A DNA stretch of 64,000 nucleotides from G963663365 sp963663365 (GTDB taxonomy: Bacteria > Hinthialibacterota > Hinthialibacteria > Hinthialibacterales > G963663365), in the NCBI GenBank assembly GCA_963663365.2, contig CAXXIH010000002.1:372001-436000 (forward strand), read 5' to 3'. Under the pieces are notes generated by a model that was given only the letters and a program-made list of their open reading frames with translations, was not told the origin of the DNA and searched no databases. The position numbers and the translations under genes were made by a program. Positions 36,479 to 44,737 of the stretch are shown here, piece after piece (position 1 is the first letter of the stretch; each line of letters opens with the position of its first letter).

Positions 36479-37758
36479 TTCCTTCAAACACAATCACAGA
36501 CACACGAACAGAAAGCACTCAGGGCAACACCCTCCATTGGGTTCAAAATTTCGCACGCAGTATTGTTCTTAAGGGGTTTCGCAGTCTGGCGGGTGGGCAT
36601 ATCACCATTCTTGAAGGGGGCGAGACCCATAGTTTCGGCCAGACGGAGTCAGAAACCGATTTACGAGCCTCCATCCGCGTGCATCATCCGTCCCTTTACA
36701 CAAGGATTCTGATGGGCGGTGCGTTGGGTGCGGCCGAATCCTATATCAAGGGAGAATGGGATTCTGACGATCTTACAGCATTGCTTCGGATTTTCGTGCG
36801 AAATATCGACTCGATGCACAGACTCGATCGGGGATGGGGATGGGCCGCCAAGACGATTCGCCGAATCGGACACCGTCTGCGGGATAATAGCCGATCCGGA
36901 AGCCGAAAGAATATCCATGCCCATTACGATCTCGGAAACGATTTCTTCTCACTCTTTTTGGATGATACGCTAAACTACTCCTGTGCCGTCTATGAAACAC
37001 CTGAACAATCCTTGCTTGAGGCTTCGGTTACAAAAATGGATCGTGCCTGTCGCAAATTAGATTTAAAACCTGAAGACCATCTACTTGAAATTGGTACCGG
37101 TTGGTGTGCACTTGCGATCCATGCGGCCAAGAACTACGGCTGCCGGGTTACGTCTACTACGCTTTCACAACAGCAGTATGAATTCGCGCAAGAGAGAGTA
37201 CAAAGCGAAGGCTTATCGGATCAAATTCAAATCCTTTTATGCGATTACCGGGATTTGCAGGGTGAGTTCGATAAAATTGTCTCAATCGAAATGATCGAAG
37301 CAGTCGGACACCGCAATTTAAAAACCTACTTTTCGAAATGTGCGGAATTGCTCAAACCCGGTGGGGTCATGTTCATCCAAGCTATTGCGATGGGAGACCG
37401 AGTCTACAAAAGGTACCTCGCATCGGTCGATTTTATCCAAAAATATGTTTTCCCGGGCAGCTGTTGTCCTTCGCTTGAAGCGATGCTTGGCGCGATTCGG
37501 CAATCGACGGATTTCAAATTGTTTCATTTGGAGGAAATCGGCCCCCATTACGCGCGCACGTTAAATGAATGGAGGAAATCATTCCAGCACAATCTGGAAC
37601 GTGTCCGGCAATTGGGTTACAGCGATGAGTTTATCCGTCTTTGGAATTATTATCTCTGTTATTGCGAGGCCGGTTTTGAAGAGCGTTATATAAGTAATTA
37701 TCAGATGGTTTTATCCAAACATGGCAGCCGGCTTACACCGCTTGCCTCAAAATTTTAG
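36475..37758 (+). CDS. cfa: Cyclopropane-fatty-acid-synthase-type SAM methyltransferase (1)
   Basis: 427 aa from ATG 36475, overlapping the DUF1365 stop by four bases and preceded by AGAGGAGA. Order: N-terminal lipid-binding region (about 1-110), HYDLGNDFFSLFLDDTLNYSCA, SAM-binding LLEIGTGWCALAIHAAKNYG, then SIEMIEAVGHRNLKTYF and CEAGFEERYISNYQMVLSK at the end, all CFA-family hallmarks. Such enzymes transfer a methylene or methyl group from SAM to the double bond of a phospholipid acyl chain. With a desaturase and a second paralogue nearby, methylated or furan fatty acids are as plausible as cyclopropanes. Confidence 0.92.
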   Translation: MIPSNTITDTRTESTQGNTLHWVQNFARSIVLKGFRSLAGGHITILEGGETHSFGQTESETDLRASIRVHHPSLYTRILMGGALGAAESYIKGEWDSDDLTALLRIFVRNIDSMHRLDRGWGWAAKTIRRIGHRLRDNSRSGSRKNIHAHYDLGNDFFSLFLDDTLNYSCAVYETPEQSLLEASVTKMDRACRKLDLKPEDHLLEIGTGWCALAIHAAKNYGCRVTSTTLSQQQYEFAQERVQSEGLSDQIQILLCDYRDLQGEFDKIVSIEMIEAVGHRNLKTYFSKCAELLKPGGVMFIQAIAMGDRVYKRYLASVDFIQKYVFPGSCCPSLEAMLGAIRQSTDFKLFHLEEIGPHYARTLNEWRKSFQHNLERVRQLGYSDEFIRLWNYYLCYCEAGFEERYISNYQMVLSKHGSRLTPLASKF

Positions 37759-37776
37759 CAGTTGGAATCTCATCCC

Positions 37777-38346
37777 ATGTTGAAATTATTCAATTTCATC
37801 TTATTCCAAACCGGATGGTTTATAGTTATTTATGGGGCCGTGAACGGCACTGCATGGCTAGGCCCAGCTTTTATCATAGCCTGGGTGATTGGCTATGAAT
37901 ACTATTGCAGGACACCTTTTTATCAACGTCTAAAATTCTATCCGACCGCCATTATCTTGGGATTAGTTTGCGACTCTTTTCTGGCTGTCTTTGATCTAAT
38001 TCAATTTCCACACTCCGAATCAAGTTTCTTGCCGGTTCCCTTTTGGATGATCGCACTATGGATCAACTTTGCGGCCACTTTGAACGGATGCCTTGTGTGG
38101 TTGGCCGACCGCATAGCACTTGCTGCCGTACTCGGTTTTATTGGCGGACCTTTGGCGTATTTTGCAGGGATGAAGTTGGGCGCCGTTGCCTTCCCCCAAC
38201 CAACATTGACAACCGCAATTACTATCGGTCTGGAATGGGCTTTGGCAATGCCCACATTATTATGGCTAAACAAGGAATTTTCATTCCATCAAGCAAAGCC
38301 CCATTCCGCTGAGATGAAATGCAAAGAAGCGGAGGCCGCATCATGA
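37777..38346 (+). CDS. DUF2878 membrane protein
   Basis: 189 aa from ATG 37777; a TTG at 37762 is in frame and possible. Hydrophobic throughout with about five to six helices (LFQTGWFIVIYGAVNG, AFIIAWVIGYEYY, FYPTAIILGLVCDSFLA, FWMIALWINFAATLNG, ALAMPTLLWLNKEF). The family DUF2878 is nearly restricted to clusters with DUF1295, DUF1365 and CFA-type enzymes. Function unknown; perhaps lipid handling. The stop overlaps the next start (ATGA). Confidence 0.88.
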   Translation: MLKLFNFILFQTGWFIVIYGAVNGTAWLGPAFIIAWVIGYEYYCRTPFYQRLKFYPTAIILGLVCDSFLAVFDLIQFPHSESSFLPVPFWMIALWINFAATLNGCLVWLADRIALAAVLGFIGGPLAYFAGMKLGAVAFPQPTLTTAITIGLEWALAMPTLLWLNKEFSFHQAKPHSAEMKCKEAEAAS

Positions 38347-39134
38347 GCCTGTGGCTTTACTTAGCAATCAGCTTATTGGGTATGTCGATCTTGATGACCA
38401 CGATGTGGTACATTCAATACCGCAGTCAAAACGCGGGAATTGTGGATGTCGCTTGGGCCTTTGGGACCGGCCTCAATGCGCTGTTTTTTGCATTGCGGTT
38501 GGATGGTGCCGGGGAACGACGATTAATTGTGGCGTTACTGGCAGGGTTGTGGGCATTTCGGCTTGGTTATTATCTTCTAAAACGGATTTTACGAGAACAT
38601 GAAGATAGGCGTTACCAGGCGTTGCGCGCACTCTGGAGCGACCAACAGCAAATCAAAATATTTGTCTTTTTCCAATTGCAGGCATCTTGGGCGGTTCTGT
38701 TTGCATTGCCGATGTTGGCAGCGGCAGCCAATCCCGTCCATGCACCCACAATATGGGATTGTCTCGGAATGGCAATTGGACTCATAGCAATTGCGGGAGA
38801 GACTGTTGCCGACCGGCAGTTGGCCGCTTTCCGAAACGATCCTGCGAATCAAAAACGTGTCTGCAGTACCGGATTATGGAAGTATTCGAGGCATCCCAAT
38901 TACTTTTTCGAGTGGCTGCATTGGTTTGCCTATCCCTTGCTCGCCTATGGTGGTCCTTATTTCTGGCTGGCCACATGCGGGCCGGTGGTGATGTATCTAT
39001 TTTTGAATTTCCTTACCGGAATACCGTTTCTTGAGAAACAGTCTCTCAAATCCCGGGGCAAGACCTACGAAGTTTATCAACAGACAACAAGCCGCTTTTT
39101 TCCTTTACCACCAAAGAAAGAGGTACAACCATGA
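38343..39134 (+). CDS. DUF1295 membrane protein (steroid-5-alpha-reductase-like)
   Basis: 263 aa from ATG 38343 after GGAGG. The DUF1295 signature is clear: NAGIVDVAWAFGTGLNALFF near the N-terminus, FRLGYYLLKRILREHEDRRY in the middle, and LWKYSRHPNYFFEWLHWFAY followed by GIPFLEKQSLKSRGKTYEVY at the C-terminus, as in ICMT/5-alpha-reductase folds. These bind NADPH or act on isoprenoid or steroid lipids elsewhere. In this operon it is likely the reductive or lipid-modifying step, unproven. Overlaps the next gene by four bases. Confidence 0.92.
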   Translation: MSLWLYLAISLLGMSILMTTMWYIQYRSQNAGIVDVAWAFGTGLNALFFALRLDGAGERRLIVALLAGLWAFRLGYYLLKRILREHEDRRYQALRALWSDQQQIKIFVFFQLQASWAVLFALPMLAAAANPVHAPTIWDCLGMAIGLIAIAGETVADRQLAAFRNDPANQKRVCSTGLWKYSRHPNYFFEWLHWFAYPLLAYGGPYFWLATCGPVVMYLFLNFLTGIPFLEKQSLKSRGKTYEVYQQTTSRFFPLPPKKEVQP

Positions 39135-40258
39135 TCGAGAAAATCTCTAAATTTTTTATATACACTGCGGAACGCGGATTGGTTCCAGACGTATTCATCC
39201 GTTGGGGAATTCGAAACCTTTGCCGCCAACGGCTTAAGGCGATTGATTACAGTTCTGCGGAAGAATTGAAGACGGCCAAAGCCGGTTTTATCGAAGAAAT
39301 GCACATTAGCGAAGTTGCTCCAGTACCAGAAGCCGCCAATGAACAACACTACGAGCTGCCACCTGAATTTTTCGATATCGTCTTGGGAAAATATCGTAAA
39401 TACAGCTGCTGCTATTGGCCAGAAGGTACACAAACACTCAGCGATGCTGAATTTTTAGCCTTGGAAACAACCTGCAACCGTGCGGAATTGGCCGACGGGC
39501 AGGATATTCTTGAGCTGGGCTGCGGTTGGGGTTCATTGACTCTCTTTATGGCTGAGACATACCCATCGGCCAGGATAGTAGCGGTTTCAAATTCAAATCC
39601 GCAGCGGGAATTTATCGAAAAAGAAGCCCGGAATCGCCGACTTGACAATATCAAAGTTATCACCGCCGATATGAATAGTTTCGATACCGAAGAACGATTC
39701 GATCGCGTCGTATCTATAGAAATGTTTGAGCATATGCGCAACTACCGGGAACTGCTGCAGCGCGTTAGTTCTTGGCTACATCCATCAGGGAAAATGTTTG
39801 TTCACGTATTTTGCCACAAAAACAGCCCCTACCGCTTTGAAGCAAATGGTGCAGCAAACTGGATGGCGAGATATTTTTTTACAGGTGGCATTATGCCCAG
39901 CGACGATTTATTCACGCATTTCCAGGATTCACTTCATGTAAGAGATAAGTGGTGTTGGGATGGGATACACTACCAAAAAACAGCCGAGGCTTGGCTGGAG
40001 AATCTTGACCGGGAGAAAGACAGGATCATGCCGATCTTGGTGGAAACCTACGGTGGACAAATCGCATCTCAATGGTTCAACCGTTGGCGGATGTTTTTCT
40101 TGGCTTGTGCAGAAACATTCGGTTTCAATAAGGGACAGGAATGGTGGGTTGTTCATTATTTGATGGAGAAACCAATAACAACCAAAGAGACAGAAATGAT
40201 TTCAGGTTTTAGACAGTCTGAGCCATTACCACAGTTAGCTATAGACGGCGCTTTGTGA
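39131..40258 (+). CDS. CFA-synthase-like SAM methyltransferase (2)
   Basis: 375 aa from ATG 39131, coupled to DUF1295 by an ATGA overlap. Motifs are NEQHYELPPEFFDIVLGKY, SAM-binding ILELGCGWGSLTLFMAETYP, and VSIEMFEHMRNYRELLQRV; a C-terminal helical part ends in WWVVHYLMEKP. It is distinct from the 427-aa paralogue (different N-terminus and no YISNYQ tail). Relatives near photolyase genes are annotated as CFA synthases and include fatty acid methylases such as those of the furan fatty acid pathway. Last gene of the operon, followed by a strong hairpin. Confidence 0.9.
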   Translation: MIEKISKFFIYTAERGLVPDVFIRWGIRNLCRQRLKAIDYSSAEELKTAKAGFIEEMHISEVAPVPEAANEQHYELPPEFFDIVLGKYRKYSCCYWPEGTQTLSDAEFLALETTCNRAELADGQDILELGCGWGSLTLFMAETYPSARIVAVSNSNPQREFIEKEARNRRLDNIKVITADMNSFDTEERFDRVVSIEMFEHMRNYRELLQRVSSWLHPSGKMFVHVFCHKNSPYRFEANGAANWMARYFFTGGIMPSDDLFTHFQDSLHVRDKWCWDGIHYQKTAEAWLENLDREKDRIMPILVETYGGQIASQWFNRWRMFFLACAETFGFNKGQEWWVVHYLMEKPITTKETEMISGFRQSEPLPQLAIDGAL

Positions 40259-40279
40259 GAGGATGGTTATTATAAAGAA

Positions 40280-40314
40280 AAACGCCCGAGCTCCTGACCG
40301 GAGCGCGGGCGTTT
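40280..40314. terminator. Bidirectional terminator between lipid operon and second prepilin
   Basis: AAACGCCCG pairs with CGGGCGTTT and GCTCC with GGAGC around TGACC, with one mismatched base. On the minus strand it is followed by CTTTATAA after a T5 run, so it ends the prepilin gene well; on plus it lies 21 nt after the methyltransferase stop. Confidence 0.85.
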
Positions 40315-40344
40315 AGAAATTACTGTTAAACCGATGGCAATAAA

Positions 40345-40974
40345 TTAGCTGCAGATACGGTAACCGAGTCGATTGACCAGTTCACCGCCATCGCCTTTCA
40401 GAATACGGCAACGCGTGATATCTCCATCGGAATTAAGGCCATTCGACGGCTCGTAAAGCACGGCCATGCCTGTCGGACCGCGCCACTCGCCGATATCCTT
40501 ATCAGGTCCTGATGCAGTCATAAAATAGACCATTCCAATCCCATTCGAGCAGTTAATGTCGTCAAAACCATAAAACATCCCGCGTGAAAACGGTTCAGTG
40601 GGGATAGAGCCCATATAATTAATAGGGGTTGTAAGTTGCTGCCAAATGTGGCCGCTGTAGTACCGAAAATCACCAATAAGGTCTTTAATCCCAGCTTGTG
40701 CGGGGGGTACACCCCACATTGATGTATTTTCCAGAGTGCATTTCTCTTTAGAGATCGGATCGCCGGAGTCATTTCCATCAATCAACCAACGCCCTGTATC
40801 ATTCTTGCGGAGAAAATTCTGGTCATCAAGATTGCGCAAATCAGAAATGCTACGTGCAACTTTCGCCCGGATTTGCGCGTTCAGAAAATTAGGGACGGCG
40901 ATAGCCGCCAAGATTCCAATGATTGCAACAACAATCAGCAGCTCAATAAGCGTAAAACCTCTGTACTTTTGCAT
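40345..40974 (-). CDS. Prepilin-like protein, second copy type
   Basis: 209 aa beginning MQKYRG|FTLIELLIVVAIIG, with mature Glu5 and the helix extension AVPNFLNAQIRAKVARSISD that is almost identical to the other prepilin. The C-terminal part is unrelated and contains FYGFDDINCSNGIG and LVNRLGYRICS, with four Cys in all that could form disulfides. Neither prepilin has assembly genes nearby, so both must rely on machinery elsewhere. Convergent with the lipid operon. Confidence 0.88.
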   Translation of the reverse strand: MQKYRGFTLIELLIVVAIIGILAAIAVPNFLNAQIRAKVARSISDLRNLDDQNFLRKNDTGRWLIDGNDSGDPISKEKCTLENTSMWGVPPAQAGIKDLIGDFRYYSGHIWQQLTTPINYMGSIPTEPFSRGMFYGFDDINCSNGIGMVYFMTASGPDKDIGEWRGPTGMAVLYEPSNGLNSDGDITRCRILKGDGGELVNRLGYRICS

Positions 40975-42387
40975 TATGGTATTCCCTTGTTTTTGGCCGC
41001 AAGATCACCCCCCCAAAATGATTCGGTGGTATGTCTCCGGCAATTTCCCTCCTCGCGTGGTGAAACGTCTGCATGCGCTTCATTCCACGAGGTTCGTCAA
41101 GTCCCATGAAAAGCACAAAAAAACCCGCACCAACACCTTCCATAGGACTGTATAAATTATAGCGTTCTTTGTCAGGGAAACAACCGCAAAAGCATGGAAT
41201 GTAATGACAGCATGACAGACGTGCTCTTATCAAGAGGAAAAAAGCACCCCTTCGATTGACTGTATGCGATTTACTCAAGCCACTTATTGACCCTGTAATA
41301 TGCAATTTGCCGCCATAGAAGTCTGCGAGTTGGCAGCGAAGAAAATCAATACGATTCATGCCCAGAAAGCCGTTGGAAGGCTTCTCCTCTTTTGGCCTGG
41401 CTCGTAAAAACACAGGGCATGGAAATATGCCCCTTATACACAAAATAACACCGCTTACAAATGTTACGGCAAGCATCCGCCCAAAGACTTTTCACAGGAT
41501 TATGCCGAAAAGGGAGGCCACCGGAGAAGAAGTCTTCCGCTTCTATCTGACGCATGTGCGAATTGGGTGGAGATATCTTCACACACCATAGTGTAAATCC
41601 TCTTTAACCCCAGTAAGGAATCACACGTACGGAGGGAGACAACCGTTTGGTGAATTCTGACCGCCACTGCAGTTCCGAATCTTCAAAATGCGCCTATCCA
41701 ATCCAACATAGCCCACATACAGACGGATATGGATACCATCGTCAAGACCTTGGCTCTATTCCGGATACCCCAGAGAGATTGAAATAGTTGGTATACTGAT
41801 ATCAAGAGTATTCTCATTGGCAGAGCCTTGGATGAGTTTTTCAATATTCGAAGTTGATGAATCGAGTCTTGAAAAAGGAAATGTTCCGTTTGATGAATCA
41901 TTCCTTGCTGTTCCAGAATTGTAAACCGGTGGTTCAATATCATTCATTCTATCGAACGAAATCGTGGTATCAATAAAGAATCTGTCACCGACAACTTATA
42001 TGAAGAAACTCATCAAGATCGGTACAAAGGCCATATCACACACGTGACATTTTGACCTTCCAAATACCATAAGTAGTGGCGCCATGAGGACTTTTTGAGA
42101 GGATTCTTAAGAAGATTCACCGGCTCAAACTAATTCCGGTGTAATGGTTCAGGATCAAACATCGAAATATTAGAGGATTTATAACTGCCCTGGAAAAGTT
42201 GTATGCATTAGGTTGAATTACTGGATGAAATCGCCTCCTTTCTCTGCAAAATGTAAGATTTCCAAAAGGATGCTTGACTTGTTGCATTATTGTATTGGCA
42301 ATTTGAATGGGATTCTAAAATAGGATTTTGGGGGTTCAAATGGGAAATTCCAGCAAAGAATATTTATTTCATAAGGATACTGTGAAT
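40975..42387. other. Gene-poor stretch with possible decayed gene
   Basis: No intact gene with a convincing start is seen in 1.4 kb. A minus-strand fragment at 41756-41991 reads protein-like on both sides of a TAA (VVGDRFFIDTTISFDRMND, then NEPP-like and SISLGYPE) and is listed separately. The rest looks non-coding. Confidence 0.5.
41756..41991 (-). pseudogene. Possible fragment of a secreted protein
   Basis: The minus-strand frame reads VVGDRFFIDTTISFDRMNDI, then a Ser/Asn-rich stretch ending in TISISLGYPE before a stop at 41756. An in-frame TAA lies just upstream, and the next upstream codons (MSFFI) have no Shine-Dalgarno. It looks like the end of a beta-rich exoprotein, but no family is recognised. 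It could be chance. Confidence 0.25.
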
Positions 42388-44568
42388 ATGAATACTTGGA
42401 TTCGTTATGCTCTATGTTTGTTAGTGATGTTTGCTGTCGGCTTGTCTTGGTCACAAACACTTATGCCTTTTGAAGCGGATGACGATATACGCACAATTCG
42501 TGAGAAAATCAAACAAAATGGATACTCGTTTCAAGTCCGCGATTACGAAACAGAAGTGGGCAGAAGTTACTTCGTTCCAGGCCTTTTTCCAGTCGAAAGT
42601 GGAACCAATTTAAAAAGCAAATCACTCAATATCAGAACAATAGACATTCCCGAAGAACTGCCTGAATCATTCGATTGGCGTAACGTCGATGGGAAATCCT
42701 ATATCGGCCCAATACGCGATCAGATGCAAGCAGGAACCTGCGGAATGTTCGCGGGTAACGCTGCGGCGGAATCGGTTTTCAACATCCATGCAAATTTAAC
42801 GGATGAAAACTGCATCGATCTATCCGAATCGTATGTGTCTTGGACTCTCGGGCAAGTTGATGATTACTCCGAATATTTCTCAGGCTGGATTGGGGCCAAC
42901 GTAGATTTTTACAACTTGACAGCGCTTACCAAGTTCGGTTTAGGAACCGGATTGGAAGGAACTTGTTTTGAAAAAGACTTTCCATATCAGGACATCTACC
43001 CGGGCGATGACTATAGTGAAAAATCTAAATCTTATCCTCGTATTTATGTGGACAATTGGTTTCGTGTATTCACTCCCAATGATGAAGACACAACCGATGC
43101 GATCAAAGCGGCCATACTGAAATATGGATGTGTCGTTACCGCCATCTATGTCACCAATGCGTTTTATAATTACGCAGGCGGCGTTTATGAGGATACGTGT
43201 ACGGAGCCGAATGCCACCCCTTATTATTATTCATCTGCGAACCACGCCATCTCTCTGGTCGGGTGGGATGATCATCCACCGGAAGGCGGGGGCGGCTGCT
43301 GGATACTGCGAAACAGTTGGGGAACCGAATGGGGTGAGGATGGGTATATGCGCATCCGCTACAAATCGGCCAGAGTTAATTTGTATCCTTGTGTGTTGTA
43401 TTTGGATGAATCGTCTATCCACGCATATACAACGGGAGTAGAAGATGCCGGCGAGGATTATGCAACCTTCTCGGGTTATGTCAAAACGGGCGGAGCCGCC
43501 GTTTCTTATTATTTTGAATACGGAAAGGATGAAACGTTCAATCAGAAAACAGAAACGAAGACAATCTCCTATTCAAGCGGCCAAAGCATTTACCGCGCCA
43601 CAGAAACCGTTAACGGATTGGTTTCCGGACACACGTATGACTATCGTCTGGTTATCGTCAATCCGGAAAATGGTGAGAATGATATTAAAGGCTTGCCGGA
43701 TTCATTCACGCTTAAGGAGCCTTCGGTCGAAACGGATCGTCCAGTTGTACGGGATAATTATTTGCAGACGACATTTATCGGCGCGTTTGAAACCAACAAT
43801 CTGCCAACAAATGTATATTTCGAATACGGTGAAACACCTGAATACGGAAATATCAAATCGGTTTCGCCATTACTGCGCGATCAAGAAATCACTTTGGATA
43901 TCGACAACCTTCTTCCCGATACCACTTATTATTACAGATGGACGATGAACAATGGGATCGCTTCCGCAAGTTCGGATGAGGCAATATTTAAATCATCAAA
44001 AAATATCTTTCGCAACGGATTTGAAGCGAACGAGGACAATCCACATTTTCGAATTTCTTATTCACATAACGGCGAAATGTATTTCGATCATAGTTATAGT
44101 TGGTATAACGCCAATGGCAATTTAATGCCGAAACAAAATCCAAGTTCGGCATTTAACGGGAAGCAAAACAGTATTTTTTCATTTGACCCACGGTACGAAT
44201 TTGAAGATGATTACACAGAAGAAATCGGTATTTTTTCTTATGCCACATCTCAATCTTTCTGTCTGAGTCAATTCGATACGGCTTATCTGTCATTCTACTA
44301 CGCTCAACCCGCTTGGGGAGACGACCAGGATGAGTTGCGTGTGTATTATCAGAGTTCACCGGATGGAGAATGGATTTTGTTGCCCGGTGCGGAATACATG
44401 AGTAATGTGACCGAATGGACACATCAAGTTCTGGAATTACCGGATTTGAGCGAATCCTACCGAATCCGTTTCGAGACCGTTGGGAATTTCGGTTGGGGTG
44501 TGTTATTGGATGAGGTGGAAATCCTGCAGACATCCGAAACCGGCGTCGGTGATTGGTCACTACGCTAG
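42388..44568 (+). CDS. Secreted papain-family (C1) cysteine protease with Fn3-like and C-terminal beta domains
   Basis: 726 aa from ATG 42388 (AAGGA upstream). The signal peptide MNTWIRYALCLLVMFAVGLSWS is followed by a short prosegment. The mature domain starts ESFDWRNVDGKSYIGPIRDQ. The nucleophile region is AGTCGMFAGNAAAES, where Trp after the catalytic Cys is replaced by Gly. The His is in NHAISLVGWDD and the Asn in WILRNSWGTEWGEDGYMRI. Two Fn3-like segments follow (YYFEYGKDETFNQ and VYFEYGETPEYGN repeat each other), then a C-terminal MAM/jelly-roll-like domain beginning FRNGFEANED. A secreted endopeptidase is likely; the target is unknown. Confidence 0.9.
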   Translation: MNTWIRYALCLLVMFAVGLSWSQTLMPFEADDDIRTIREKIKQNGYSFQVRDYETEVGRSYFVPGLFPVESGTNLKSKSLNIRTIDIPEELPESFDWRNVDGKSYIGPIRDQMQAGTCGMFAGNAAAESVFNIHANLTDENCIDLSESYVSWTLGQVDDYSEYFSGWIGANVDFYNLTALTKFGLGTGLEGTCFEKDFPYQDIYPGDDYSEKSKSYPRIYVDNWFRVFTPNDEDTTDAIKAAILKYGCVVTAIYVTNAFYNYAGGVYEDTCTEPNATPYYYSSANHAISLVGWDDHPPEGGGGCWILRNSWGTEWGEDGYMRIRYKSARVNLYPCVLYLDESSIHAYTTGVEDAGEDYATFSGYVKTGGAAVSYYFEYGKDETFNQKTETKTISYSSGQSIYRATETVNGLVSGHTYDYRLVIVNPENGENDIKGLPDSFTLKEPSVETDRPVVRDNYLQTTFIGAFETNNLPTNVYFEYGETPEYGNIKSVSPLLRDQEITLDIDNLLPDTTYYYRWTMNNGIASASSDEAIFKSSKNIFRNGFEANEDNPHFRISYSHNGEMYFDHSYSWYNANGNLMPKQNPSSAFNGKQNSIFSFDPRYEFEDDYTEEIGIFSYATSQSFCLSQFDTAYLSFYYAQPAWGDDQDELRVYYQSSPDGEWILLPGAEYMSNVTEWTHQVLELPDLSESYRIRFETVGNFGWGVLLDEVEILQTSETGVGDWSLR

Positions 44569-44737
44569 AAACGGATATTTCCGCGCTGATTTTCAGTCCA
44601 AGCGGCACTTATAATTTCGGCAAGAATCGTTTGATGTTGTCATTGATGATGAATTGATTCATTGGAGCGGGTGAACTAGCCATGGCCTTGTTCTAGGTTT
44701 AATTTTGTCAATAGCAAAGAGAACTGAGGAAACGGCC

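Noticed and set aside
40943..41476. 177-codon minus-strand frame upstream of the second prepilin
   Set aside because: It overlaps the prepilin start, has no Shine-Dalgarno, and its residues show no domain pattern.
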